A DNA stretch of 64,000 nucleotides, taken from NCBI GenBank assembly GCA_964030475.1, contig CAXIPT010000004.1, positions 2,245,327-2,309,326 on the forward strand. Reading direction: 5' to 3'. Positions 11,601 to 20,011 of this stretch are shown here, one piece after another. The notes under the pieces were generated by a model, which was not told the DNA's origin, ran no database searches, and saw only the letters and a program-made list of their open reading frames with translations. The stretch's first letter is position 1. Each line of letters starts with the position of its first letter. This DNA comes from Tethya wilhelma (taxonomy: Eukaryota; Porifera; Demospongiae; Tethyida; Tethyidae). Position numbers and translations under genes: made by a program.

Positions 11601-12556
11601 ATCTTTATCTATAGCTATATAGTACAAGAAGACCTTTATAAATGTGTACAGTATAATAATTATTATGTTTTACCTCCTTAATTCTATTGTGGTTGCCATA
11701 GTGATATCCTGTTGTAGAAATCTATTGGTATTAGGTTATAGTAGTGTTCAATGAATTTATAAATAATTACGTATGTGTCGATTGGAATGTAAGTTTTAGG
11801 TTCTAATTCACACTGGTGTGTCACATTGACCATGCACGACCAGTGATCATATACATCCTAGCTCGAACTATATAAGCTCATTATAACCACACAAACCAAG
11901 AATTCTGTTCTCAATGGACTGAGTGCCATGTGCACATTTTAATTTCTCCCACTCTTCTCTTTAGCACTATTGTCACACAGAAATGCTTGTTAAACTAATT
12001 ATAGTGATTTGATCTAACGATGGAGTAATTTGTCTTATGGGATTAAGTAACACGAATCCACGATTAGCTATAGTTAAAATTGGAGTGATATAATCTTGGG
12101 AATAGTATAGCTCTTTCTGAAGGAAATATATAGCCCATTTCTAACCTGCTTATTTTTAAGACAAAATTATTATTATTATTATTATTATTATTATTGCTTT
12201 ACAGCTCAGGGCTGAAGGTCTGCTAGAAGAGCAGCCTAACAAAAACATAAAGTAATTACAAGTATGTACAATAGTGGACAATATATACAAGTTGATATTA
12301 ACATTTAATGATTAAAGTTCAGCTTAGTGAGTCTGCTACAGCGTGAGCATGGACAACAGTAGTGAAAGCTACAAGGGTTATTATTTTTCACTTTGCTATT
12401 TTTTCTTTTATTGTTGTCGTAGTGATATCCAGCTGTGAAGGTCTCTCTCAAGTGGACTCATCCGGCCTCAGTGATGGAGTGGGTGGTGACTACATCGGCA
12501 GTGTGTGTGCTAGGATCTCTGTGTTGGAGGAGAGGCAGCTGAAGTGTCTTGAGAAC
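2693..12556 (+). CDS. WAPL: WAPL-like cohesin release factor, internal exons only (partial)
   Basis: Three exons are seen: 2693-2812, 2998-3110 and 12433-12556. Each is bounded by AG and GT. The phases fit: 0 between exons 1 and 2, TG|C between exons 2 and 3, and 0 leaving exon 3. Exon 2 encodes ECLLSLTSAHHN and LREELRIAGGLDI, matching the WAPL-domain pattern of LLSLTS, then W.KEELR, then GGLD. Exon 3 ends in EERQLKCLEN, at the place where WAPL proteins have a CLRVLE(N/S)VT helix. WAPL opens the cohesin ring with PDS5 in the nucleus. N-terminal exons and everything after exon 3 were not located. The last intron is 9.3 kb and contains the secreted-protein cluster on the same strand. The family call is from recalled motifs, not a search. 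A truncated copy rather than a live gene is possible. Confidence 0.5.
3290..4048. mobile_element. MITE with 36 bp TIRs and 7 bp target duplication (CATAGATA family)
   Basis: The left terminus starts CATAGATAATAGAGTGGGAG. The right terminus (4013-4048) is its exact reverse complement over about 36 bp. Both ends are flanked by the direct repeat ATTAGCG (3283-3289 and 4049-4055), which defines a 759 bp insertion. There is no transposase inside. The element lies in the large WAPL-like intron, upstream of the first secreted-protein gene. Confidence 0.85.
4568..4573 (+). promoter_or_regulatory. TATA box of secreted-protein copy 1
   Basis: TATAAA followed by ATTCAGCA, about 100 bp before the ATG at 4670. 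The same TATAAA(A)TTCAGCA block precedes copy 2 (6542-6547) and, as TATTAAAGTTAGCA, copies 3 and 4 (8183 and 10456). Conservation across paralogues supports a core promoter, although long stretches of the upstream DNA are also similar by descent. Confidence 0.5.
4670..5555 (+). pseudogene. secreted cysteine-rich protein, copy 1 (frameshifted)
   Basis: The first copy of the tandem secreted family. The frame from the ATG at 4670 encodes a signal peptide (hydrophobic core LSLIAASILLPVV) and the family core CGDGLWYR...MTDP...CPPTW...RACVRPP up to about 5240. There one extra T, relative to copies 2-4, shifts the frame into a TGA. The downstream frame from about 5239 continues the family pattern (CPC, PPFIFGNYFCETA, DPLWDGQNCP, ELVELYIQ) to the TAG at 5553-5555. 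Because the rest is well conserved, this may be a young pseudogene, an allele, or a base error. No intron would repair the break. The family has no name I can give with confidence. Confidence 0.7.
5556..6541. other. intergenic spacer between secreted copies 1 and 2
   Basis: AT-rich with no exon recognised. The last 250 bp (about 6300-6541) is similar to the DNA upstream of copies 1 and 3: a pyrimidine-rich CTCATTCATTCC block, a TAGTCACACGGAAA block, then the TATA region. The tandem unit is therefore gene plus upstream region. Confidence 0.5.
6626..7519 (+). CDS. secreted cysteine-rich protein, copy 2
   Basis: A single-exon 297-residue protein with a clear N-terminal signal peptide (hydrophobic LPLIAASILLPVVSS, likely cleaved before QQQG), so probably extracellular. 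Conserved landmarks are CGDGLWYRAAFLNMTDP, CPPAW, RACVRPP, YVDGVSVTRGTPRYHIWSF, CPCD, PPSFVGNNYYCETA, DPLWDGQNCP, CCTFNSPPWFSVEL and the C-terminal ELVELYIQ. More than a dozen cysteines suggest a disulfide-rich fold. The pattern belongs to a family I recall from sponges and cnidarians, without known function. TATAAA lies about 85 bp before the ATG. It is 82% or so similar by eye to copies 3 and 4 and lies within the presumed WAPL-like intron. Confidence 0.85.
   Translation: MNIIHLPLIAASILLPVVSSQQQGLPLSLPLSIITPTGDGETCPTDLQRETARDTIAVSVNSLLPTVVQVLMGLSLSLPQCGDGLWYRAAFLNMTDPTMDCPPAWREFTENNVRACVRPPSNTGGCASTFYNISIEYSKVCGQVIGYQFSTTNAFWRHLPGIDDPYVDGVSVTRGTPRYHIWSFAAGYYDRPEGYGVCPCDYLYGTQPPPSFVGNNYYCETAYHVSERDQAETFYPDDPLWDGQNCPSGNCCTFNSPPWFSVELNATTTDNIEVRICNDGRTTGDQTPIELVELYIQ
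7520..8182. other. intergenic spacer between secreted copies 2 and 3
   Basis: No exon seen. Contains the conserved pre-promoter blocks (CTCCCACTCTTCTCTCAAG, GTCACACGGAAAACC) shared with the other copies, ending at the TATTAAA near 8183. Repeated exactly at 9793-10455. Confidence 0.5.
8277..9137 (+). CDS. secreted cysteine-rich protein, copy 3 (cut by the N join)
   Basis: Starts at ATG 8277 with the family signal peptide and matches the intact copy at 10550-11434 base for base until the N at 9138, after which the sequence becomes the middle of copy 2. It lacks only the last eight codons (ELVELYIQ and stop). If the duplication is artefactual, this and the 10550 gene are one gene. If it is real, this is a chimera that continues in another frame. 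Confidence 0.6.
9139..9792 (+). pseudogene. 5'-truncated duplicate of secreted copy 2
   Basis: Identical to 6866-7519, from CGDGLWYR to the C-terminal ELVELYIQ and stop, but without signal peptide, start codon or promoter. It exists only because of the duplicated 2272 bp block and is probably not a real locus. Confidence 0.65.
10550..11434 (+). CDS. secreted cysteine-rich protein, copy 4 (intact)
   Basis: A single-exon 294-residue protein. The signal peptide (MYIIQLSLIAASILLPVVSS) is followed by a QQQGLPLSLPPSV stretch, then the cysteine-rich body with CGDGMWYRAAFLNMTDP, RACVRPPSDTGSC, YVDGVSVTHGTPRSHIWSF, PPSFVGNNYFCETA, DPLWDGQNCPAGDCC and a C-terminal ELVELYIQ. Several N-x-S/T sequons (for example NST near residue 263) fit secretion. 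Function is unknown. An extracellular, matrix or recognition role is inference only. The start at 10550 agrees with all paralogues, and the TATTAAA element lies about 95 bp upstream. Confidence 0.85.
   Translation: MYIIQLSLIAASILLPVVSSQQQGLPLSLPPSVIPPTGDGETCPADLEREATRDAIISSVDSLLPTVVQVLMGLSLPQCGDGMWYRAAFLNMTDPMMDCPATWSEFSENNVRACVRPPSDTGSCASTVYTVSSGYSKVCGRVVGYQFRGPDAFWRSGSVGIDDPYVDGVSVTHGTPRSHIWSFAAGNNDRLREVVGCPCANPSGTLPPSFVGNNYFCETANHESGTYMHFFFNDPLWDGQNCPAGDCCTFNSPPWFSVELNSTTTDDIEVRICSDETTTQDEKIPVELVELYIQ
11930..12345 (+). promoter_or_regulatory. relic upstream region of a lost secreted-family copy
   Basis: Carries the same ordered blocks as the upstream regions of the secreted genes: TTTCTCCCACTCTTCTCTTTAG, TTGTCACACAGAAA, and at about 12309 ATTAAAGTTCAGCTTAGTGA followed by a GTCTGCTACAGC block. 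It is interrupted by an (ATT)n tract and a LINE-like tail at 12170-12250. No secreted ORF follows; instead the WAPL-like exon begins at 12433. Read as a decayed fifth unit of the tandem array. Confidence 0.5.
12171..12245 (-). repeat. (ATT)n tract with possible LINE-like 3' tail
   Basis: About eight ATT units, then GCTTTACAGCTCAGGGCTGAAGG. In reverse complement this resembles the end at 32600-32725 (TGACCTTCAGTGCAG ... TACTGTAAAGC then AAT repeats). A shared tail with a simple-repeat terminus is what non-LTR retrotransposons leave, but no reverse transcriptase is present at either site. Confidence 0.35.
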
Positions 12557-12797
12557 GTAAGAAGTTATATATAAAAATCTTGTACTTTGAACTTTAAGCA
12601 AGAATTATCATTATTGTATCCTGAATTTGGGAGGAGTTAAGTATCAGAGACTATACATAAGTGTATTAAATCGCCAGGGCCTAGTTTTCTCAGTATACCA
12701 CTCATAAGTACCTATAGCTAGTTGACATATTATATCTATCGCCGTGGCTTAGTTTTCTCGGTATACACTTGTGCACGAGTACCTATATAGTGTACAT

Positions 12798-12889
12798 ATA
12801 GAGCGGGTGCAATCAATGTCATCAAAAACCGGAAGTATTTTGAGTGATACGGAAGTGACTCATTTTACGTAATTGCACCCGCTCTATTA
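12798..12889. mobile_element. short palindromic MITE
   Basis: Inverted termini ATAGAGCGGGTGCAAT and ATTGCACCCGCTCTAT enclose about 60 bp. No convincing target duplication beyond a TAT. It sits just downstream of the WAPL-like exon 3. Confidence 0.5.
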
Positions 12890-12929
12890 TAGGTTATACT
12901 TGTGTTGGATTGAATCAAGTACAGTCTAA

Positions 12930-13035
12930 TAATTTATTAATATAAAATGGTTTATAATAATTTATAGTCTAAGACAACAACATTATAATTTATAGTCTAA
13001 GATAACAATAATTTATAGTCTAAGACAACAACATG
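12930..13035. repeat. tandem repeat, about 26 bp unit
   Basis: Three to four copies of a unit close to AATTTATAGTCTAAGACAAC followed by AACAT, with small length differences between copies. Confidence 0.7.
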
Positions 13036-13394
13036 ATGTGGCTATTAACCTGGGCCTAGTTTGCCTATTTAGCATTGCTAGGCTTGGTTTGAGTGGATTA
13101 AAATTGTAACAAGTTGAGTGTGCCGAAGCTTGTGCATCATCAGTGCCTTCATACATTATCCAATTTTGTGTTCGTGCTGCATGAACAAGTCAATAAAATT
13201 TTTTGCTAGAGTATATTGAATCTCCGTAGAGTATAGGTACTGTATATTGGCACACTTTAATTTTTAATATAGTTTTTAACCTCCAATATTTATATACAAA
13301 AAAACATTTTAATAAACTATAACTTGCAAGATACACTTGACAACAGTTCAAACTATAATGTAAGTTTTTTTAAAATTGTTTTTCTTCCTTTATA

Positions 13395-13904
13395 TTACTC
13401 GGTGGCAGCAATTTGTTCTGTTTTTTTGTTTTTTGTGGCAGGGGAGTGTTTTGCAGTGTATTCCAGTTTTGAAGCTATAGCTACACCAAGAATATTTAGA
13501 GCTTTGTTTTTCCCAGATTTGCCTTTGCTTGGTATAGGCTTAACAATGGTTACATCAAGTGCTTGACGTGAATCATTTGTGTCTTCATCGGCTGATTTGG
13601 TGAACTGTTGTTTACAGCATCCGGTTCCCTGTGCAGGGCAACAGTAGGTGCCACTAGGGCAACACCCATCAATACAGCATACAGGGGAGTCAGCAGTGCA
13701 ACAGTTATCTAGATCTTTGCAGCATACAGGGTAGATAGTAGTGCAACACCCTGACCCATCAGAACAGCATACAGAGGCGTCTGGTGGACAACATCCAGAA
13801 TCGTCTTGACAGCAAGTCTCGTCATCTTTGCAGTACTTTGAAAAGCAAGGCTTATCTGCCTCTACCAGTGCAATGGTAATTGTGACTAGATAGAAGAGCA
13901 GCAT
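13395..13904 (-). CDS. secreted granulin-like cysteine-rich protein
   Basis: A single-exon 169-residue frame starting at ATG 13904. It begins with a signal peptide (LLFYLVTITIALVEA). About 85 residues of repeated CC pairs follow (CCQDDSGCC, CCSDGSGCC, CCKDLDNCC, CCIDGCC, CCPAQGTGCC), and then a basic tail of about 65 residues. Spacing of CC pairs by five or six residues with D/G/S-rich turns is the granulin/epithelin pattern, but this protein has an extended run of pairs and not a clean single granulin module. Granulins are secreted growth or defence factors; the exact role here is unknown. It lies on the strand opposite to the WAPL-like gene and secreted cluster. Confidence 0.7.
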   Translation of the reverse strand: MLLFYLVTITIALVEADKPCFSKYCKDDETCCQDDSGCCPPDASVCCSDGSGCCTTIYPVCCKDLDNCCTADSPVCCIDGCCPSGTYCCPAQGTGCCKQQFTKSADEDTNDSRQALDVTIVKPIPSKGKSGKNKALNILGVAIASKLEYTAKHSPATKNKKTEQIAATE

Positions 13905-14974
13905 GTTGAAGAGATGTTTCTTGCATGCGATTCAGAAGTACCCTTGGTCAGTTGGTTGTTCTTCTTGGTTGTTCTTGGGTAGTCCAGCCAATGATATACC
14001 GCTAGAAAACCTTTTGAGCTCACTTTTTAAATATAGCTAGGAAGTACTGGTGGTGTTGCATCATCAGCTGAACTATATGTAGTGTCAAGAGTGTATTCAC
14101 ATTCTGTTTAAGTTAAGTGGGTGTCAAATGTGAATATCATTAATTTGCTAGCTAGCCTAGCGGAGTACATTATCTACGCCTAGCCATACCCCCCACCCCC
14201 CTTCTCCCTTTGTTTTATAATGATATTCACATTTGACACTTACTTAACTTACACAAAATGTATGTCATTCAATCAAAGCGGGTATATGTTGTCGCATACT
14301 CTTCTTAGTACACTCTTGACTCTTCTTTTTACACTCTGTCAAGAGTGTATTAAGGAGAGTACGCAGCTACATGTAGTGTTACTTCACTTGTCCTATCTAT
14401 CGTACACTGATGCACCTATAGGAAAATCAAAGTAGCGTGCACGTGTGTATAAGCACAAGATCCTAAGTTGGTGACGGTATTATAATATCTTCTATAATCT
14501 GTATGTATAATTATTACATCACCAAATCTGTCCTTTGATTATGTTTACTGTAGACAAGCCTTTTTCTTTTATGCCTCCTTGTGAGAGAGTTCATGTGACA
14601 TGAAATACAACAATTTTGTACATTCTATATGGCACTACACAAAATCTAACTTGACAATCAGGTGTTTTTACGTCTGGTTCCAACATCCTCTGCTAGACTC
14701 TTATCTCTCAGCCCTTACTAGCAAAAAATGTGAATTTACTCTAATTTACTGTTCATACCCAATGCACACTTGTTTTGTTTTTGTTTTTGTTCCTTTTTTT
14801 TTTAAGCTTTCTTAGCTTACTTAACCTTTTATCTCTTGGTTATGTTAAACACACACATACACTTATAATAATTGTGCAATTGGCATAATCAGTTATGGTG
14901 CTGCATGCATTCAGATCATACTATAGGAATCAATTAATGTATGAATGAAAATGGATATCTATACACACACACAG
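13905..14974. other. AT-rich stretch with a short inverted repeat
   Basis: No exon recognised. An inverted pair (14102-14148, TAAGTTAAGTGGGTGTCAAATG, against 14221-14255, CATTTGACACTTACTTAACTTA) and a nearby pair AAGAGTGTATT...AATACACTCTTGA suggest a small palindromic element at about 14085-14360. Confidence 0.4.
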
Positions 14975-15753
14975 GTTCCCACTCCCCAGAGGTTATCTCA
15001 ACTCTCCTCTACCCCCATGACTTCACCTCACAGAGGGGAGCAGGTCAAGAGAGTCCTCAACAGCTCCTTTGCCAAGAGAATAAAATCATTATGGTAAGAC
15101 TTCCATAATTTGTATCAAAACTAACTTCCTTGAGCATCAACAACCTTGCTAAGGAACTAAGTTTATTGACTATACTCTAGCTGTTGTGTTGTTAGCTCTT
15201 GTACAATAGCTATTTGCTGAAAAATTATAATAATATCATAGAGCACAAAATATTGGTGAAAATAAAATTTGCCGGATTGTCCCAAATTTCATGCATGGTT
15301 CACAGTTTTATTTTGGAGGTTGCACTTGCAACAATACATATATTCTGTATATGCAGTGCAAATTAGACTGTTTCGTGGATTTAATATTGGTGATCCTTAC
15401 CAAAACCACCAATCTGCCAAATTTTTGTGCTATACGGTAATCGGTTTATCTTATCTTACATTCACATATTATGTATAGAACTCCCCAAAAACGAGACTTT
15501 TCTTCTTCATCAAACCCATCTTCACAGGATGACAGTCAAAGGTCAAAGTCCAACTCTGAAGCAGACGCCGGCGGGACAAACTTGTTATTGGAACAGGTTC
15601 TATGGGGTGAGAGTTCAACGAAGGACCATGAGGATGGAGATGGGAGTGCCGGGGTGAAGGGTGGAGAGGGTGGAGATGAAAGTGACGAAGAGGAGGAGTA
15701 TGAGAGCATCCAGACTGACCCTCTGGTGTTTAGTCGTGAGGAGTTTGATGCTG
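14975..15753 (+). CDS. two-exon module, copy 1 (unknown protein)
   Basis: Exon A is 14975-15093 and exon B 15528-15753; both have AG/GT borders. Exon A reads, entering in phase 1, SHSPEVISTLLYPHDF and on to QESPQQLLCQEN; this frame is chosen because it is the only one open in all four copies. Exon B reads DDSQRSKSNSEAD...LLLEQVLWGESS, then a long acidic run (GDESDEEEEYESI) and TDPLVFSREEFDA, leaving in phase 1. The A-B pair is thus a symmetric 1-1 module. I do not recognise the protein. The acidic, low-complexity part looks like a nuclear or regulatory linker. No start or stop is seen, so the rest of the gene is elsewhere or lost. Confidence 0.45.
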
Positions 15754-16006
15754 GTATGTTTGATTTAATATCAGTGATTTCACTAAAATTAATAATCCTC
15801 ACGTACCACACTTGTAGCCTAGAACAATAATATTTCACCTCCAATCTTTAGCTAACTGTACATATTGTGCAACATCTTCAATAAATTGCACTTCTTATTA
15901 CAGCACCTATTATTAGTTTCCGAGGCTCTAACTATTAATCAAGATTGTCATGTATGCTGGGCCATGCAGTGATAGCTCAGCATGTCTTTTACCCTAACAT
16001 GNACAG

Positions 16007-16730
16007 GTTCCCACTCCCCAGAGGTTATCTCAACTCTCCACTACCCCCATGACCTCGCCTCACAGAGGGGAGCAGGTCAAGAGAGACCTCACCGGCTCCT
16101 TTGCCAAGAGAATAAAATTATTATGGTAAGACTTCCATAATTTGTATCAAAACTAACTTCCTTGAGCATCAACAACCTTGCTAAGGAACTAAGTTTATTG
16201 ACTATACTCTAGCTGTTGTGTTGTTAGCTCTTGTACAATAGCTATTTGCTGAAAAATTATAATAATATCATAGAGCACAAAATATTGGTGAAAATAAAAT
16301 TTGGCGGATTGTCCCAAATTTCATGGTTCACAGATTTTATTTTGGAGGTTGCACTTGCAACAATACATATATATGCAGTGCAAATTAGACTGTTTCGTGG
16401 ATTTAATATTGGTGATCCTTACCAAAACCACCAATCTGCCAAATTTTTGTGCTATATGGTAATCGGTTTATCTTATCTTACATTCACATATTATGTACAA
16501 AAACGAGACTTTTCTTCTTCATCAAACCCATCTTCACAGGATGACAGTCAAAGGTCAAAGTCCAACTCTGAAGCAGACGGGACAAACTTGTTATTGGAAC
16601 AGGTTCTATGGGGTGAGAGTTCAACGAAAGACCATGACTGAGGAAGGAGATGGGAGTGCCGGGGTGGAGGGTGGAGAGGGTGGAGATGAAAGTGACGAAG
16701 AGGTGTTTAGTCGGGACGAGTTTGATGCTG
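16007..16730 (+). pseudogene. two-exon module, copy 2 (exon B frameshifted)
   Basis: Exon A 16007-16125 is intact. Exon B (about 16540-16730) has a 4 bp insertion after the KDH codons, giving an immediate TGA, and a 33 bp in-frame loss that removes the EYESIQTDPL part. The introns are also 95% or more similar to copy 1. The N at 16002 stands just before exon A, at the place where other copies have a (CA)n tract. This could be a tandem duplication or the second haplotype placed in line. Confidence 0.5.
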
Positions 16731-16978
16731 GTATGCTTGATTTAATCTCAGTGATTTTTCACTAAAATTAATAATCCTCACGTACCACACTTGTAGCCTA
16801 GAACAATAATATTTCACCTCCAATCTTTAGCTAACTGTACATATTGTGCAACATCTTCAATAAATTGCACTTCTTATTACAGCACCTATTATTAGTTTCC
16901 GAGGCTCTAACTATTAATCAAGATTGTCATGTATGCTGGGCCATGCAGTTATAGCTCAGCATGTCTTTTACCCTAACA

Positions 16979-16979
16979 T

Positions 16980-17045
<66 letters not shown>
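16979..17045. repeat. (CA)n microsatellite
   Basis: About 33 uninterrupted CA units, directly after the CCCTAACATG string that also precedes the N at 16002. Confidence 0.95.
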
Positions 17046-17047
<2 letters not shown>

Positions 17048-17220
17048 CAGTTCTTTCTGCTCTTCTGAGTACAGCAACACCAATGCAAAAACTGAGTCAG
17101 CAAACGTTACGTAAGTTTGTGTTATAGGTTAACATCATAAAGCCACCTGAGTGACTTTGTCTTGTTTTTACATTTGTTGAATCTTGCATGGGTATGCCTG
17201 AGCAGGCATGTACTATAAGG

Positions 17221-17266
17221 TTAGCCTCGTTCCCAGGCTCCCTCTCCGGAAATGGGAACGAGGCTA
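17221..17266. mobile_element. 46 bp minimal MITE with 8 bp target duplication (TAGCCTC family)
   Basis: A hairpin with TTAGCCTCGTTCCCA against TGGGAACGAGGCTA, flanked on both sides by CTATAAGG (17213-17220 and 17267-17274). An 8 bp duplication fits a hAT-type donor. Confidence 0.8.
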
Positions 17267-17627
17267 CTATAAGGTGGTGTGTGAATTGCGTGTAGTACTG
17301 GCTCCTGTTGTCTGTGGTGATGGTCAATTGTATATATAGCCATATGTAGCTGGATCAACCATAATTATATAGACCATGATAATCATGTCATAATACAAAC
17401 CATACTCTTGCAAATGTACCACGTGCCTTTCATGTGATTGTAAAATGTGCACTTGCCCAACCATTAGGTGTAACCATTCAAATGTATAACAGGAACAATT
17501 TTTGGCTGGCCACGCACGATTACATGTCTTGCACTATAAGGCGCTTAATTGGCAATTATTTTGCGTGTGCATGCAGAAATATTTCCATATAATTTATATA
17601 CCATAATAATTATTATTGCGGGAATTT

Positions 17628-17812
17628 TTCGTGGGAGGAAATTTTCCATTTTTGTCTTGAATAGAAATTCACAAGGGAAAATCTTTGTAGACTGTGTCTC
17701 AACATTAGTGATGACCTCGTATCTTACAGATTTCATGGGGGAAAATTTTCGTGGAAAGCTGCCAAACTGCAAATTCGCAAAAAAATTTTCTCCCACAAAA
17801 ATTTCCCACTAT
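17628..17812. mobile_element. short inverted-repeat element
   Basis: Termini GGGAATTTTTCGTGGGAGG and CTCCCACAAAAATTTCCC are imperfect reverse complements, with further partial pairing inside. Non-coding. The remaining 17267-18083 shows nothing else convincing apart from A- and C-homopolymer runs near 17950-17985. Confidence 0.5.
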
Positions 17813-18083
17813 ACGGTAAACAGTTTGCAGAACAATTTGCATGCCAGGGTGTGCAATACAGACAGGTTGTATAGTACAATACAATTTGCAGACAGATCAT
17901 ACACATTGAAAAAACAACAATAATTATACTAAAATATACTAGAAAGAAAAACAACAAAAAAAAACAATACAAACCCCCCCCCAAAATGGGTAACTACTAA
18001 GGCCTAATTTATTTACAGTCATAGCTTTATATATACTCAAACTTATAAGTGAGATATACTAGTATAGACAGCTATACAGTACA

Positions 18084-18544
18084 CTACTTTTGATTGAGTA
18101 ACTGTTTCTCTAGATCTCTTACTATCAAATCAGCAATACCATTCTGACCAATCTTCATTAATGCTCCACATAGTACATTCCAAGTTTTTGGTCCCTCTGG
18201 CCATTTACTCCACTCACTCAACATTACATTGTCTTGACCTTTCAGCCATGCTAGAAGCACATCCTTAGGCAAATTTTTCATAGCATCGACCCTATAAGGA
18301 TTCAAACCTAGTATTCCACCTAGTGTTTTCTGCTGTTTTTCATCCAATTTGTACAAATATTTTTCAATGATGTAGTCCACGTCTGTTTCCTGAAAAACTA
18401 TATATTATTATAATTATTGTATAAAAGTTGGTACAGTTTAATATATGCCTGATAATCCGTACAAATAAATTATCTTCTGGTACCTTTTGGCGTGCTTGCT
18501 TTAAGCTTTTCCAGAGCTGCCTTGAGTTCAGCTTGCTGTGCCAT
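18084..18544 (-). CDS. single Death-domain protein (119 residues)
   Basis: Exon 1 is 18484-18544 (ATG at 18544) and exon 2 18084-18382, joined in phase 1 using the acceptor after GAAACAG. The product is a short helical leader (MAQQAELKAALEKLKASTP) and one Death-fold domain. Its six-helix pattern includes LYKLDEKQQKTLGGILGL, LPKDVLLAWLKGQDNV, WPEGPKTWNVLCGALMKIG and IADLIVRDLE. Death domains mediate homotypic assembly of signalling platforms, and a lone domain of this size suggests an adaptor or a decoy. It is a close relative of the 25628-26084 gene and of the C-terminal Death exon at 46206-46483. The start is the first ATG in the exon and gives the same two-exon layout as that relative. Confidence 0.75.
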
Positions 18545-18784
18545 GCTAAGCCACATACAGTATATAAATCACTATAAGTCAAAACTTGCGATCGAAACCT
18601 GTATCCAAACTATACATGCGAATTAGCGAATTGTGTGTAGTATGGGCTGTGTGGTAACTGTCATAATTATGTAACTGTATCCATCATATAGACCATGATA
18701 TGTCATAGTACAAACCATACTCTTGCAAATGCAGCACGTGTCTTTATTATACTTATGTTATAGTATGATTGTAAAAACACACAC

Positions 18785-19708
18785 TTGCGCTGTCAAGAAA
18801 ATTTTGGTCTGGCAAAAATTTCGGTCCGGGTGGACCAAAATTTGCAAAAAATTTGGTCCCCCCTTAAAAATTGCGGTCCGGGAAGAAAGTCACCGAAAAG
18901 TAGCTTGCTAAAAGGTTGAACATCCATTCACTCTTATAAAATAAACTCGCCTAGGCTCTAGAAACAGTCTTTTACAGAGATAGACTCCAGAGCCTGGCTG
19001 AGCTAGCTAGCACGAGGAGCTAGAGTCCCATGTACCGGGCACGAGCGGGCGTCCTAATTCCGAGCGAAGCGAGGCTATAGAAGAAATCGCTATAAAAGAA
19101 ATCGCAAAGTATGGGATTGCAATTGTTGTGCTCAGCAATAATTTATTTTTGTCAATACAAATTACTTAATTTATTTTTGTCATTACAATAATTATTATCT
19201 TTTGCATCTCAACTGATTATCAAGTTTGTATGTATATAACATTGCTCAGCTGTTGAGGGAAACAATGCTGCTACTGCACTGCAATGATTGAAACTATAGT
19301 TATGTAGGGGGGGCAAAATACTTGGCATTATGTCATGTAAAATTTTCGATCCTGGACCATTTTTTAAAACGCCGTGGCTAGAGTACCGGTAGTCCGTATA
19401 CTTTCCTTTTGCTTTTGTATTGCAGAATTACGCAATATACAGTATTCGGATTTTGCCAGTGCTGCATTAAAGTACCGGCACCATTGACTGCAATATATTT
19501 AGCTTAGTTTACGGTGACCGGTACTCTAGCCACAGCGTTTTTATTTGATCAAAAATTTTGGTTTTGTAACCCCGGACCAAATTTATCAGGAGGGGACCAA
19601 AATTTTCAAGGTAATTTCTAAAAATAATGGTCCTGGACCAAATTTTTCATGCAAATTTTGGTCCGGGGGACCAAAATTATCAGGACCAAAATTCCAGTGA
19701 CAGCGCAA
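18785..19708. mobile_element. inverted-repeat element rich in GGACC motifs
   Basis: Termini TTGCGCTGTCA and TGACAGCGCAA with imperfect long arms built from AATTTTGGTCC/GGACCAAAATT blocks (18785-18895 and 19560-19708). The neighbouring string matches an uninterrupted relative at 22014-22030 (CACACACTTGCGCAACTA), which suggests the pre-insertion site. A second element with termini CGCCGTGGCTAGAGTACCGG and its complement is nested at about 19371-19545. Confidence 0.6.
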
Positions 19709-19776
19709 CCATTTAGTGTAATCAATAAAAAACTTAACAACATTTGGTGGCCCAAATTAAGAATGAATATATCTGN

Positions 19777-19887
19777 GCACACACACACACACAAGCACAC
19801 ACACACACACACATACACACACGCACACACATACACTCACACAGTGACATACTTGAAACACACATACGCATACACACACACACACAC
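19777..19887. repeat. imperfect (CA)n tract
   Basis: CA repeats with G and T interruptions, beginning next to an N at 19776 and running up to the AG before exon A copy 3. Confidence 0.9.
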
Positions 19888-19892
19888 TGCAG

Positions 19893-20011
19893 GTTCCCAC
19901 TCCCCAGAGGTAGTCTCAACTCTCCACTACCCCCATGACCTCACCTCACAGAGGGGAGCAGGTCAAGAGAGACCTCACCAGCTCCTTTGCCGAGAGAATA
20001 ATATCATGAAG
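19893..20011 (+). pseudogene. solitary copy 3 of exon A
   Basis: A 119 bp exon-like block with intact AG and GT borders. Its open frame (SHSPEVVSTLHYPHD...LLCRENNIMK) matches the other A exons. The alternative frame is closed by a TAG, which is what decided the frame for the family. No matching exon B lies downstream before the next A copy at 22446. Confidence 0.5.

Noticed and set aside
14975..15753. Exon pair A/B as downstream exons of the WAPL-like gene
   Set aside because: The WAPL-like exon 3 leaves in phase 0 while exon A needs phase 1, and the A/B peptides do not resemble the region that follows in WAPL. The acidic TDPLVFSREEFD string has only a vague likeness to WAPL N-termini.
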